Assembly: GCA_032358255.1 (NCBI GenBank)
Contig: JAULBX010026940.1
Location: 310,001 to 374,000, forward strand
DNA: 64,000 nt
Origin: Heterotrichella gracilis
Taxonomy: Eukaryota; Sar; Xanthophyceae; Tribonematales; Xanthonemataceae
Direction of reading: 5' to 3'
Each line of letters opens with the position of its first letter. Position 1 is the first letter of the stretch. Below are positions 53,246 through 63,120 of the stretch, in pieces. The notes below the pieces were generated by a model. The model was not told where the DNA came from and made no database searches. It worked only from the letters and a program-made list of their open reading frames with translations. The position numbers and the translations under genes are program-made.

Positions 53246-54937
53246 TTATATTTTAGCGTACTCTTCTTTCACAAAATCCATTAGCTCTTTTATATAAGCA
53301 GGACTAAAATCAAATTTAATGCCGGCTGCTTCGTAAATTTTTGGAATAGAGCGGGTGTAACCTAAAGCCAATGCTTGCTTGTATTTTTCAATAGCTTCTT
53401 TTGGGTTGCGTTTGTAATTGCGCCACACCGCTACCGCGCCCAATTGCGCAAAGCCATATTCTATATAATAAAAAGGCACTTCGTATAAATGCAATTGCAC
53501 CTGCCATCTTCTTTTCAAATTACTTTCCAAGCCTTTGTAATTTATAACAGAACTTCCAAAATCGGCAATTATTTTTTGCCAGGCATCATAACGTTCTGCA
53601 GTGTTGTGCTTCGGGTTCTCATAGATCCAATGCTGAAATTTATCTATGGCTGCTATCCATGGCAAGGTATCCATGACACCTTCCAGTTGCTGACGTTTAG
53701 CACGTTTTAATTCTTCATCCGTTTTAAAAAATTCGTCCCAGTGTTCCATGCTCATTAACTCCATGCTCATACTGGCCAACTCCGCCACTTCGCTTGGTGG
53801 CGATTTAAAATCAACCAACTCCAGATCAAAATCTAAAAAAGAATGTATGGCATGTCCACCTTCGTGCACCATGGTTACCAGATCGCGATGCAAGCCAACC
53901 GAGTTCATAAAAATAAAAGGCACATCGGTTTCGTACAAAGGGTATTGGTAGCCACCGGGCGCTTTGCCTAACCTGCTCTCCAGATCGAGGCGTTTCATTT
54001 TTTGCATGGTGTTAATGCACTCACCAAAAAAAGGATCGAGTTTATTAAAGCAGGCAATTGTTTTGTCAATTAATTCCTGCGCGGTTGCAAATGGTTTTAA
54101 AGGCGGCAAGCCTTCTTCGTCAACAGATGTATCCCAGGGACGGTAATCGTCCAACTTTAATTTTTGTTTACGTTGTTTATCGTGCTCGTTAATTAATGGT
54201 ACCGCATGCAACTTAACGGCTTCGTGAAAATTTAAACAGTCCTGCACCGAATAATCAAAACGCGCTAAGGCCTGGTGTTTGTAATCGCGAAAGTTTTTAA
54301 AGCCTGCATTTAAGGCAACCTGATGTCTTAACTCAATTAATTTTGTAAATAAGTCGTTCAAAGCATCTTCATCCTGCGCGCGTCTGTTTTGTACTTTTTG
54401 ATACACCTCTTCGCGCACCGCACGGTTAAGGTCTTTTAAAAAAACACCCGCTTTTTGCAATGTCATTTTTTCGCCGGCATATTCAATACTTTGTGCGCCA
54501 TTAATTTCGCCAAACTGTTGTTCGAGCTCTTGTAATTTTGTATTTAAAGGAATGTTCTCTTCTCTAAAAAGATCAATACTGTTTTTTATGCCGCGCAAAT
54601 AAATATCGTAACCGGCTTTGATTAATTTATCTACAAAAGGCGTAGCAATAATTTTTTTATTCAGGTCGTTGGCAATGGGCGACATGTGCGGTTCAATGTT
54701 CTGCACAAAATCGTTAAAGCTATCGCGCAATTCTGTATTAGCGGTATCGCAGGTCATTTTAATATAACGCCAGGCCATGTTCTCGCTAATTACTGCGCTT
54801 AGCTCGCTGTAATCTTTCAACCATTTTTCTAATTCGTCAACCGAATTAATGGCGCGTTCTTGTAACTGCTTAAAATAAGGTTTTAATAATTCCCAGGTAG
54901 TTACCGTAAAATCTTTTGCAACAAAACTTCTCTTCAT
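53246..54937 (-). CDS. pepF: M3-family oligoendopeptidase
   Basis: The 563-residue cytosolic metallopeptidase has the M3 zinc site HEGGHAIHSF in TMVHEGGHAIHSFL, followed downstream by SMELMSMEHWDEF with the third ligand. The N-terminal helical part includes KIIATPFVDKLIKAGYDIY and the C-terminal part YYIEYGFAQLGAVAVW, both typical of the PepF/M3B clade. The start is the ATG at 54935-54937 (MKRSFVAKDF); upstream in-frame codons overlap the patatin gene. It ends 4 bases from the patatin gene stop and probably shares its transcript. It would degrade oligopeptides. Confidence 0.9.
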   Translation of the reverse strand: MKRSFVAKDFTVTTWELLKPYFKQLQERAINSVDELEKWLKDYSELSAVISENMAWRYIKMTCDTANTELRDSFNDFVQNIEPHMSPIANDLNKKIIATPFVDKLIKAGYDIYLRGIKNSIDLFREENIPLNTKLQELEQQFGEINGAQSIEYAGEKMTLQKAGVFLKDLNRAVREEVYQKVQNRRAQDEDALNDLFTKLIELRHQVALNAGFKNFRDYKHQALARFDYSVQDCLNFHEAVKLHAVPLINEHDKQRKQKLKLDDYRPWDTSVDEEGLPPLKPFATAQELIDKTIACFNKLDPFFGECINTMQKMKRLDLESRLGKAPGGYQYPLYETDVPFIFMNSVGLHRDLVTMVHEGGHAIHSFLDFDLELVDFKSPPSEVAELASMSMELMSMEHWDEFFKTDEELKRAKRQQLEGVMDTLPWIAAIDKFQHWIYENPKHNTAERYDAWQKIIADFGSSVINYKGLESNLKRRWQVQLHLYEVPFYYIEYGFAQLGAVAVWRNYKRNPKEAIEKYKQALALGYTRSIPKIYEAAGIKFDFSPAYIKELMDFVKEEYAKI

Positions 54938-54941
54938 ATGA

Positions 54942-55946
54942 TTATAAATGGAACGTTGATTTTTTTCCGATGTTGTTGTAATTGGCGTCAAGCCATGCAC
55001 CGCAGGCATTGTAACCTAAATTTTTAAGGTGCATTAAAAAATCCCAGTCGGTATTTAATTTACTCGATAAATTAAAATCGCCTAATGAATTGTTTGAGCT
55101 TACACGGTGTAAATTTATTTTTTTCAAAGTGCCGTCTAAAGTAATTCCTTTATCCACTAAATTATTTACAAATTCCATGTGTTGAATTTCTAAAGCCAAA
55201 GATGAGTTAAAAGAAATTTCGTTCACACGATCTTTTATTTCTTCAATATTCTCGGGTACTTTTTTTATTTTAAAAGGATTTACTTCTACTAATAAAATAT
55301 CGTCGGTTCCTTCGGTATGCTCTGTTAACGGCCCAAGCGGTGGGTTGCCCATGTAACCACCATCCCAATAATGTTCGCCATCAATTTCAACAGCTGCATA
55401 CATATATGGTAAACAGGCGCTGGCCATAATGGCTTTTGATGTTATTTCTTTTGGTCCGAAAATTTTTGGCGCGCAGGTCAATACATTGGTAGCGCACACA
55501 AATAATTTTGGCGGACTCATTTTATGAAGTTCATCAAAATCGATCAACTCGTTCAATATTTTTTCGAGCGGATTAATGCCTAATGGATTCATTTGGGCCG
55601 GCGACATATTTTCTGAAGCCATTGTAAAGAATTTATAGCTGGGTGAGTAATCCATATTTCCGGGACTCATCATTTTATCAAGCCAGGTAGGTTGCAGTGG
55701 TGATAATTTTCCTGCTTCAGATATTTTATGCCAGAACTTTACAAGCAAATGTTTTGCTAAATTTTTACCGCCCTTGTTTAGTCCGTAAACAGTGCAAACG
55801 CCATTCATAGCGCCGGCACTTGTGCCACACATACCGTCTATCTCAATACGGTCATCGTCCAGTAACCTGTCTATTACGCCCCATGAATAAGCACCATGAG
55901 CGCCTCCGCCTTGCAAGGCCACATCAATTTTCTTCACTTTTGTCAT
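54942..55946 (-). CDS. Patatin-like phospholipase
   Basis: The 334-residue product is a patatin-family serine hydrolase. The oxyanion region GGGAHGAYSWGVIDRLL, nucleophile elbow GTSAGAMNG and catalytic Asp in DGGYMGNPPLGPL are all present and form a Ser-Asp dyad. There is no signal peptide, so it is probably cytosolic. Family members hydrolyse lipid acyl chains. It lies upstream of the M3 peptidase gene in the same direction with a 4-base gap. Confidence 0.9.
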   Translation of the reverse strand: MTKVKKIDVALQGGGAHGAYSWGVIDRLLDDDRIEIDGMCGTSAGAMNGVCTVYGLNKGGKNLAKHLLVKFWHKISEAGKLSPLQPTWLDKMMSPGNMDYSPSYKFFTMASENMSPAQMNPLGINPLEKILNELIDFDELHKMSPPKLFVCATNVLTCAPKIFGPKEITSKAIMASACLPYMYAAVEIDGEHYWDGGYMGNPPLGPLTEHTEGTDDILLVEVNPFKIKKVPENIEEIKDRVNEISFNSSLALEIQHMEFVNNLVDKGITLDGTLKKINLHRVSSNNSLGDFNLSSKLNTDWDFLMHLKNLGYNACGAWLDANYNNIGKKSTFHL

Positions 55947-55988
55947 AGCCTAAAAATAGCAAAAAAACCTGTAAATGATCGAAAAAAT

Positions 55989-56468
55989 CTAATTAAAATA
56001 AATTCTTTGTTTGGAGGTGGAAACCTCGCTCACCACAAGAATAAGCTTAAGCTCAGTGATGGGAATGTTTCGGGTATTTTGGAGGTAATTTTTTGCAAAA
56101 TGTTCTATGATTTTAAAACTCGTATTGTTTTCCATCGATCCGTTTAAAGGTGCTTGCAAAGCATTTTTTTCAAAATAATGGATCGCGTTTGAAAGCCCAA
56201 CCAATAAAGGTCCGTAGCCTTTTAAGCGATTGCTTTGGTGTATGGTTTTTATTTCAGAAAAAAGATCTACTTGTTGTTTGCCGTTATTCTCGAATGCGCA
56301 ATAAAGCTTGTAATTCGCATCCGGCGCGGGCGCAAACAGATTCCAGTTTTGATGAAAATAAGGATAGATGTAGGCCTGGGCATAAAATTCAGGTTTTGTT
56401 TTTTCTGAACTAAAAGGTTTTGAGTATAGAAAAACAGAGGTAAAATGAATTACCAGATAAGATAACAA
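55989..56468 (-). CDS. Membrane-anchored protein of DUF5819-like type
   Basis: The product is 159 residues from the TTG at 56468. The frame continues upstream to a stop near 56508 and reads IKYRHKIIIASVLLSYLVIH, so the real start may be the ATT at 56504, completing one N-terminal membrane helix. The mature part carries EFYAQAYIYPYFHQNWNLF, then APAPDANYKLY, a pattern I associate with small Bacteroidota proteins of DUF5819. No enzymatic residues stand out. It is divergent from the DPP4-type gene. Confidence 0.6.
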   Translation of the reverse strand: MLSYLVIHFTSVFLYSKPFSSEKTKPEFYAQAYIYPYFHQNWNLFAPAPDANYKLYCAFENNGKQQVDLFSEIKTIHQSNRLKGYGPLLVGLSNAIHYFEKNALQAPLNGSMENNTSFKIIEHFAKNYLQNTRNIPITELKLILVVSEVSTSKQRIYFN

Positions 56469-56472
56469 AACG

Positions 56473-56502
56473 CTTGCAATAATTATTTTATGCCTATATT
56501 TA
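56473..56502 (+). promoter_or_regulatory. Possible promoter of the dipeptidyl peptidase gene
   Basis: TATATTTA (56495-56502) resembles the TAnnTTTG box, with a CTTG at 56473-56476 eighteen bases upstream. The same TATATTTA core sits before the genes at 28213 and 33381. It overlaps the divergent gene's N-terminal codons. Confidence 0.35.
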
Positions 56503-56528
56503 ATGCTCTAAATTAACAAAAAACCAGC

Positions 56529-58670
56529 ATGAAAAAAACCAGCCTTAGCTTTCTATTGATCATTATTTCTTATTTTGTTTTTTCGCAGGATCAATTACTT
56601 ACTATACAGGATGCTGTTTGGAAAGGCCGTACAAGCCTTGCTCCAAAACGTTTGCAGGCACTTGCTTTTATTCCCGGATCAAAAAAAGTAGCCTATATAG
56701 AAAAGAATGAACTTATTATAATTGATGCCGAGAGCGGCAAAACAGTTTCAACTATTTCCACAGTTGCTTTCAACAAAAACCTCGTAACAGCTTTGGTTGA
56801 TACCATTGCTGCTTTTGAAGGAATTTTATGGGAAAACGAAAACCAATTTTATTTTCACAATAGAAAAGGCGAGTGGCTTTATTCAGCAGATAAAAAAACG
56901 GTTGTTAAGTCAGAAAGAAAACAAAGCGATTTTACGTTAGAAAATCTTGATAATTTTAAAGAAGGCGAAATTTTTGCTTACACCAGTGGTAACAATTTAT
57001 ATGTATCAAACAACGGCAAAGTAAATCAGGTTACAACTGATGGTTCTTACGAAATTGTAAATGGTAAATCGGTTCACCGCGAAGAATTTGGCATCGTTAA
57101 AGGAATTTTCTGGAGTCCGAATGGCAACGCCTTAGCCTACTACCGCATGGATCAAAGCGATGTAAAAGATTACCCAATAATAGACTGGAGCACTAACCCC
57201 GCACAAAATAAAAATATTAAATACCCAATGGCAGGCGGCAAAAGTCATTATGTAACGGTTTTAGTTTATAATTTAAAAAATAATACAAGTGTTAAAATAA
57301 AAACAGAAGGACCAAAGGACCAATACTTAACTAACATTGCCTGGAGTCCGGATGAAAAATATGTTTACATAGCTGTTTTAAACCGCGAACAAAATCATTT
57401 TAAATTAAATGAGTACGATGCTGCAACCGGCGATTTTGTTAGAACCTTGTTTGAAGAAAAAGATGAAAAGTACGCAGAGCCTTTAAATCCTATGTTATTT
57501 GTAAAGAACAACCCAAAACAATTTATCTGGCAAAGCAGACGAGATGGTTACAACCATTTTTATTTATATGCAATTGATGGTAAATTAATAAAACAACTTA
57601 CTAAAGGTGCTTGGGAAGTTAAGGATGATCTGGGTTTTGATGATAAAGGCGAGAATTTATTTTTTCATGCTGCTGAGCAAAGCCCTATTAACCAGGATCT
57701 TTATATGGTTAATTTAAAAAGTGGTAAAACAAAACGTTTAACGCAGGATAACGGTTACCATACTGCAGCAATAAGTAAAAAGGGCGATTATGTAATTGAT
57801 AACTTTACATCGTGTTACACGCCCCGCGAATACCGGATTATTAACACCGCTACCGGCAAGTCAAAAACTATTTTTACTGCAGAAAATCCTATTAAGAATT
57901 ACAAACTGGGTAAATGGAATTTGTTCACGATTAAAAATGTAGAAGGCACTGAATTACATTGCCGTATGTTTAAACCTGTTAACTTTGATAGCACAAAAAA
58001 ATATCCGGTAATTGTTTATTTATACAACGGGCCACACTCACAAATGGTTACCAACACCTGGATGGCCGGCGGCGAATTATGGTACCAATACATGGCACAA
58101 AAAGGATTTATTGTTTTTACCCTGGACGGAAGAGGAACAAACTACAGGGGTAAAGCTTTTGAGCAAGCCATACACCGCCAGGTGGGCACAAAAGAAATGG
58201 AAGACCAAATTAGTGGGGTTAATTATTTAAAATCGTTGCCTTACGTTGATGCCACTCGCCTTGGTGTACATGGCTGGAGTTATGGCGGCTTTATGACCAC
58301 CTCGTTAATGACACGCTATCCCGGCACATTTAAAGTGGGCGCTGCCGGTGGACCGGTAATTGACTGGAGTTATTATGAGATCATGTATGGCGAGCGCTAT
58401 AACGACTCTCCGCAAGAGAATAAAGAAGGTTACGATAAAAATAATTTGCTCAACCATGTGGGCAACTTAAAAGGTAAATTGTTAATGATCCATGGCGCAC
58501 AGGATCCGGTGGTGGTTTGGCAACACAGCATTATGTACCAAAAGAAAGCCGTAGAAAAAGGTGTGCAACTGGATTATTATGTTTACCCGGGCCACGAACA
58601 CAATGTGCTTGGAAAAGACAGGGCACATTTAATGGAAAAAATTTGCAATTATTTTATTGATAATTTATAA
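56529..58670 (+). CDS. Dipeptidyl peptidase IV-family serine peptidase (S9)
   Basis: The 713-residue product has a signal peptide ending FVFSQ and is likely periplasmic. An N-terminal eight-bladed propeller (WSPNGNALAYYRMDQSDV; WSPDEKYVYIAVLNREQ) precedes an alpha/beta-hydrolase domain with nucleophile GWSYGGFMTTSLM, catalytic Asp in HGAQDPVVVWQHS and His in YPGHEHNVLGKDR. It removes dipeptides, often after proline, from peptide N-termini. Length and motifs match DPP4-type enzymes that Bacteroidota use in protein catabolism. Confidence 0.92.
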   Translation: MKKTSLSFLLIIISYFVFSQDQLLTIQDAVWKGRTSLAPKRLQALAFIPGSKKVAYIEKNELIIIDAESGKTVSTISTVAFNKNLVTALVDTIAAFEGILWENENQFYFHNRKGEWLYSADKKTVVKSERKQSDFTLENLDNFKEGEIFAYTSGNNLYVSNNGKVNQVTTDGSYEIVNGKSVHREEFGIVKGIFWSPNGNALAYYRMDQSDVKDYPIIDWSTNPAQNKNIKYPMAGGKSHYVTVLVYNLKNNTSVKIKTEGPKDQYLTNIAWSPDEKYVYIAVLNREQNHFKLNEYDAATGDFVRTLFEEKDEKYAEPLNPMLFVKNNPKQFIWQSRRDGYNHFYLYAIDGKLIKQLTKGAWEVKDDLGFDDKGENLFFHAAEQSPINQDLYMVNLKSGKTKRLTQDNGYHTAAISKKGDYVIDNFTSCYTPREYRIINTATGKSKTIFTAENPIKNYKLGKWNLFTIKNVEGTELHCRMFKPVNFDSTKKYPVIVYLYNGPHSQMVTNTWMAGGELWYQYMAQKGFIVFTLDGRGTNYRGKAFEQAIHRQVGTKEMEDQISGVNYLKSLPYVDATRLGVHGWSYGGFMTTSLMTRYPGTFKVGAAGGPVIDWSYYEIMYGERYNDSPQENKEGYDKNNLLNHVGNLKGKLLMIHGAQDPVVVWQHSIMYQKKAVEKGVQLDYYVYPGHEHNVLGKDRAHLMEKICNYFIDNL

Positions 58671-58734
58671 AAGTTGTTTAGTTTTAATATAGAAAAGAAA
58701 GACCTTATTATTCCAACATTAAAAAAGAAAGATC

Positions 58735-60639
58735 ATGAGTCAACCAACGTTTAAAGAAAAAGCAAGATACTATTTTGAGAACACAATGTCTGCCGGGCCA
58801 AGCGGTGTAATAAAGTGGCTCGCCATTTTCTCATTATTTATGGTATTAATATTAGGCTTACTAATTTTAGTATTCGGTATAAAAAGTTCACCCGAAGCGG
58901 ATGCAGAAAATTTAGGTTTTATTGAAGGGGCCTGGCAAAGTTTAATGGCCACCTTAGATTCGGGAACTATGGGTGGTGACGAAGGTTGGGCATTTCGTGC
59001 GGTTCGTTTTGTTGCAACATTAGGCGGTATATTTTTGATCTCCATTTTAATTGGTACAATTTCATCCGGCATTGATGAAAAATTAGACGAGTTAAAAAAA
59101 GGACGCTCGCGCGTTTTAGAAAGTAATCATACCTTAATTTTAGGTTGGTCTGAAAAAGTTTTTTCTATCATCTCAGAAATTATTGAAGCTAACGAAAATC
59201 AAAAAAAGCCAAGCATTGTTATTTTAGCCGATCGCGACAAGGGCGAAATGGAAGATGAGATCCGCGGTAAGATAGAAGATTTTAAGAACACGAAGTTAAT
59301 TGTTAGAAGTGGTAGTCCTTTAGAATCAACCAACATTGCGTTGGTAAATCCGAACGAGGCACGCTCTATTATTGTGTTAGCAGGAACTGAAGATAACGCA
59401 GATACTTATGTAATTAAATCTGTATTAGCGTTAACCAACGGCAAGAACAGAAAAGAAACTCCATATGCAATTGTAGCCGAAATTAAAGATCCAAAAAATA
59501 TGGAAGCTGCAGAATTAGTTGGTAACGACGAAACGGTTTTTGTAATGTCCTCCGATCTTATTTCACGCATCACCGCTCAAACGTGTCGCCAGTCTGGTTT
59601 AAGTATTGTTTACAGCGAGTTATTACAATTTGAGGGCGATGAAATTTATTTTCAAGAAGAGCCAAAATTAGTTGGAAAAAAATATAAAGACTCTTTATTA
59701 GCTTACGAAAAATCTTCTGTTATTGGTTTATTTACCAAAGACGGTTCGGCCTTAATTAATCCACCAATGGATACGTTAATTAATAAAGGTGATAAAATAA
59801 TTGCTATTTCTGAAGATGACGATACCGTTGTTTTAAGTGGCAAGACAACTTTTGATATTGATGAAAAATTATTTAGCCGTGCAGAATTAAAAGCGGCGAG
59901 TGTAGAAAAAACATTGATCTTAGGTTGGAATTCAAGAGGTATTCGCATTATTGAAGAATTAGATAATTATGTGGCAAGTGGCTCCGAGGTATTGATCGTT
60001 GAAGATGGTGTTGATATAGAAGAAGAGATTGCTGAATTACAAAAAACATTAGAGAAACAAAAAATAAAACTGCAAAAAGGAAATATTAATGATAAAGCAA
60101 CTTTGGTAGGTTTAAAACCGGAGATCTTTGATCATATTATTTTATTAAGTTATACCGATATTGACACGCAGGAAAGTGATGCAAAAACCTTGATCTGCTT
60201 ATTGCACTTACGTAACTTAAGTGAGAAGGCCGGAAAAGATTTTAGCATTGTGTCTGAAATGTTGGATATTCGTAACAGAGATCTTGGTGTTGTTGCAAAG
60301 GCAGATGATTTTATTGTGAGCGATAATTTAGTGAGTTTAATGCTGAGTCAGTTAAGCGAGAACCAGGAATTGAAAAAAGTTTACGATGTGTTGTTCCAGG
60401 CAGAAGGATCGGAAATTTATTTAAAACCGGTTAGTAAATATGTAAAACCAGGACAGCCTGTAAGTTTTTACACAGTTATTGAAAGCGCCGCGCAGTTAAA
60501 CGAATCGGCAATAGGCTACAGGATCTCATCTTTAAATACAGATTCAGATCACCATTTTGGTGTGAACATCAATCCTGATAAATCTAAAAAATTAACCTTC
60601 AGCGAAAATGATTATATAATTGTTTTAGCAGAAGATTAG
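58735..60639 (+). CDS. CASTOR/POLLUX-like ion channel with RCK domains
   Basis: The 634-residue product has a transmembrane helix near residues 22-48, a pore-like segment (GAWQSLMATLDSGTMGG), and a second helix (LGGIFLISILIGTISSG). It then has two RCK-type cytoplasmic units beginning NHTLILGWSEKVFSII and KTLILGWNSRGIRII, each with a GW-type nucleotide- or ion-binding loop. This layout matches plant CASTOR/POLLUX and bacterial relatives. The selectivity filter GTMGGDE differs from K+ channel TVGYG, so ion choice is unclear. A shared terminator separates it from the convergent gene. Confidence 0.85.
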   Translation: MSQPTFKEKARYYFENTMSAGPSGVIKWLAIFSLFMVLILGLLILVFGIKSSPEADAENLGFIEGAWQSLMATLDSGTMGGDEGWAFRAVRFVATLGGIFLISILIGTISSGIDEKLDELKKGRSRVLESNHTLILGWSEKVFSIISEIIEANENQKKPSIVILADRDKGEMEDEIRGKIEDFKNTKLIVRSGSPLESTNIALVNPNEARSIIVLAGTEDNADTYVIKSVLALTNGKNRKETPYAIVAEIKDPKNMEAAELVGNDETVFVMSSDLISRITAQTCRQSGLSIVYSELLQFEGDEIYFQEEPKLVGKKYKDSLLAYEKSSVIGLFTKDGSALINPPMDTLINKGDKIIAISEDDDTVVLSGKTTFDIDEKLFSRAELKAASVEKTLILGWNSRGIRIIEELDNYVASGSEVLIVEDGVDIEEEIAELQKTLEKQKIKLQKGNINDKATLVGLKPEIFDHIILLSYTDIDTQESDAKTLICLLHLRNLSEKAGKDFSIVSEMLDIRNRDLGVVAKADDFIVSDNLVSLMLSQLSENQELKKVYDVLFQAEGSEIYLKPVSKYVKPGQPVSFYTVIESAAQLNESAIGYRISSLNTDSDHHFGVNINPDKSKKLTFSENDYIIVLAED

Positions 60640-60657
60640 AAAGTAATTTTCTTAAAC

Positions 60658-60689
60658 AAAAAGCCGCATAAATTTTATGCGGCTTTTTT
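60658..60689. terminator. Bidirectional terminator between convergent genes
   Basis: AAAAAGCCGCATAAA (60658-60672) and TTTATGCGGCTTTTT (60674-60688) are complementary, with runs of A and T at the two ends, so it can end both the channel transcript and the minus-strand PorP gene. Confidence 0.85.
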
Positions 60690-60692
60690 ATT

Positions 60693-61631
60693 TTACCATT
60701 TTTCAAAATCGGTAAGTGTTTTTCGTTGCTCTTTGTTGCGAAGATTAAAGCTTGTTGCGATCTCCCATGAACTTTCATATCTACCGTAGCGGGCATAAGT
60801 TGGCCTGTCGTATTCAATAGTGAAATTAAAAAAATTGTGTTTGTACCCAATGTTCAACACGGCATTGTAACCGGAAGTATACCCTGCGCCTAAAATAAGA
60901 TGTTTAAATAACAGGGCGTTAACGTTTAAATACATGCAATCAAACTTGTTCTGTCTTTCGTAGCGCGCAAAAAAATGTAGGACTGTTTTTTCAGACACAT
61001 GGAAATTGTATGAAGTATGGAGAGATAACCTGTATGGTAATTTGCTTACCCCTAAAAGTCCTTGATCTGGCTGGTTAATATGAAAGGCAGAAGTTCCAAA
61101 GTAGAAGTTCTTATAATTAATTAAAAGCCCCGAATTGAGATCGAAATTACTTTTACTTTGGCTTGGAACTGCAAAAAAGGAAGTCCAGTACTGACCAAAT
61201 CGTGCATTAATCGGGTCGCCAAAATTTAATTTTGTTTTGTCTAATGTTAGTTTAAAATAAGAGGCTTGAACTGACGGAATAATTTTTAATGCTCCATCAA
61301 GAAAAGATAAGTGCTGCGCATAACCCAAACTCAGCACGTCTGTTGTTAAAGTGCCGTATGCCTGGTCATCATGTAGTGCGGAGACAGAAAACCCTCCTTT
61401 TATTTTAGGAAGGTATGCGTCGAAACTGTTTTGATAAGTTATATAGGTGCCGCTAAGATTCGGCCATTGATTGCGGTAAGTAAACTGGTTTCTTATTCCG
61501 CCATTACTTCCCGCAAAAGAAGGGTTTAAATAAACAAGAGATTGTTGTGTATTAAAAAATAATGGGTCTTGCGAAAAACTCTTCGTAAAAATTAAAAAAG
61601 CAAAGGATAAGAAACAGATCTTTTTACTCAT
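60693..61631 (-). CDS. PorP/SprF-family type IX secretion outer-membrane protein
   Basis: The 312-residue product has a signal peptide ending KSFSQDP. It opens with FFNTQQSLVYLNPSFAGSNG, the typical N-terminus of PorP/SprF, and continues as an outer-membrane barrel with alternating strands (RNQFTYRNQWP; AYGTLTTDVLSLGYAQHL; FTIEYDRPTYARYGRYES). PorP-type proteins bind PorE/PorK-side or SprB-like cargo at the outer membrane. This copy is not next to a gliding motility gene, as is common for the many PorP/SprF paralogues. Function is by family. Confidence 0.9.
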   Translation of the reverse strand: MSKKICFLSFAFLIFTKSFSQDPLFFNTQQSLVYLNPSFAGSNGGIRNQFTYRNQWPNLSGTYITYQNSFDAYLPKIKGGFSVSALHDDQAYGTLTTDVLSLGYAQHLSFLDGALKIIPSVQASYFKLTLDKTKLNFGDPINARFGQYWTSFFAVPSQSKSNFDLNSGLLINYKNFYFGTSAFHINQPDQGLLGVSKLPYRLSLHTSYNFHVSEKTVLHFFARYERQNKFDCMYLNVNALLFKHLILGAGYTSGYNAVLNIGYKHNFFNFTIEYDRPTYARYGRYESSWEIATSFNLRNKEQRKTLTDFEKW

Positions 61632-61677
61632 TCGATCTTTTTTGATAATTAAATGTAGTAAAAATAAACCAAACTTC

Positions 61678-62967
61678 CTATTTGTTCATCAAAGCTTCTA
61701 TCTCATCCGTCTCAATAGGAATGTTCTTCATGAGGTCTAACTGCCCGGTAGTAGTTACCAGTAAATTATTTTCGATACGAATACCCAATCCTTCTTCAGG
61801 AATATAAATGCCCGGTTCTACAGTGAATACCATACCGGCTTGCATGGGTTCTGTAAAAAATCCAACATCATGCACATCTAGTCCTAAAAAGTGAGAAGTG
61901 CCATGCATAAAATATTTTTTGTATGCGGGCCATGCAGGATTTTGTTTTTTTACATCTTCCGTTTTTATTAAACCTAATTGTAATAATTCTTCGGTCATCA
62001 TATCACCAACAGCCTTGTTGTATTTATCAAAAGTTTGTCCTGGCAGTAACATTTTTGCAGCGGCTTTATGTACACGCAATACCGCATTGTAAACTTCTTT
62101 CTGGCGTTTTGTGAATTTTCCATTTACTGGCAAACAACGCGTTAAGTCGCTGGCGTAATTGGCGTACTCTGCAGCAACGTCCAATAAAATAACATCGCCA
62201 TCTTTACATTGGTGATTGTTCTCAACGTAATGCAACACGCAGGCATTTTTTCCGCTTGCAACAATTGGTCCGTATGCAAAACCTTGTGAGCGGTTACGAA
62301 TAAATTCGTGAATTAATTCTGCTTCAATTTCATGTTCCCAAACGCCGGGTTTAATAAAAGATAATAAACGACGGAATCCTTTCTCGGTAATATCGCAGGC
62401 CTGTTGTATAAGATCAATTTCTTGTGTGCTTTTAAGTGCACGGATCTTATGCATGATAGGCGCGCTACGCTCAAATTTATGTAAAGGAAATTTTGCCTGA
62501 ATTATTTTATTAAAACGAGCTTCAGCAGTTTCGGTAGTGTTACTGTTTCTTGCGTGCTCGTTAGAGTTCAAATAAATATGTTCGGCCTGAAAGAAAAATG
62601 GTTGCATGACTTTATAAAAATCGTGCGACCAATAAATATGATCAATACCGCTAACAGCCGTTGCTTGTAATTTATTTAATTTTGCGCCTTCCCAAATAGC
62701 AATTAACTCGCTGGTTTCTTTTACAAATAAAATTTCTTTGTGTTTACCATCTTTCACATCCGGAAAAATAACCAACATCGTTTCTTCCTGATCAATACCG
62801 CTTAAATAGAACAGATCGCTATTTTGCCTAAAGCCCATGTGGCCATCGGCATTGGTTGGCATAATATCGTTACTTACAAATATTGCAAGCGAATTTGGTT
62901 TTAAATTATTTTTGAATTTATTCCTGTTCTCAACAAACAGGTTATTGTCAATTGCCTGGTATTTCAT
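61678..62967 (-). CDS. pepP: Xaa-Pro aminopeptidase (M24B)
   Basis: The 429-residue cytosolic metallopeptidase has the pita-bread domain ligands in LDVAAEYANYASDLTR (two Asp), HGTSHFLGLDVHD (His) and TVEPGIYIPEEGLGIRIEN (two Glu). An N-terminal domain (SLAIFVSNDIMPTNADGHMG) is typical of PepP. It removes N-terminal residues preceding proline. It is divergent from the window's left side genes and ends 46 bases before the PorP gene start on the same strand. Nothing unusual. Confidence 0.93.
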   Translation of the reverse strand: MKYQAIDNNLFVENRNKFKNNLKPNSLAIFVSNDIMPTNADGHMGFRQNSDLFYLSGIDQEETMLVIFPDVKDGKHKEILFVKETSELIAIWEGAKLNKLQATAVSGIDHIYWSHDFYKVMQPFFFQAEHIYLNSNEHARNSNTTETAEARFNKIIQAKFPLHKFERSAPIMHKIRALKSTQEIDLIQQACDITEKGFRRLLSFIKPGVWEHEIEAELIHEFIRNRSQGFAYGPIVASGKNACVLHYVENNHQCKDGDVILLDVAAEYANYASDLTRCLPVNGKFTKRQKEVYNAVLRVHKAAAKMLLPGQTFDKYNKAVGDMMTEELLQLGLIKTEDVKKQNPAWPAYKKYFMHGTSHFLGLDVHDVGFFTEPMQAGMVFTVEPGIYIPEEGLGIRIENNLLVTTTGQLDLMKNIPIETDEIEALMNK

Positions 62968-63120
62968 AGGTTTTATTTATTGTTTTTACTTGTCATATGT
63001 AACAGCCTGTTTTATTACTGGTGTTTGTGTTCTGGCAAACATGGCTATTTCATATTTACTTTTTTAGTGGGTACTAAAGTATCAATAAAGGATTAGAAAC
63101 AAAAATTAATAGGGGTAAAA

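Noticed and set aside
56150-56413. 87-residue plus-strand frame
   Set aside because: It is antisense to the DUF5819-like gene and has no start context or similarity.
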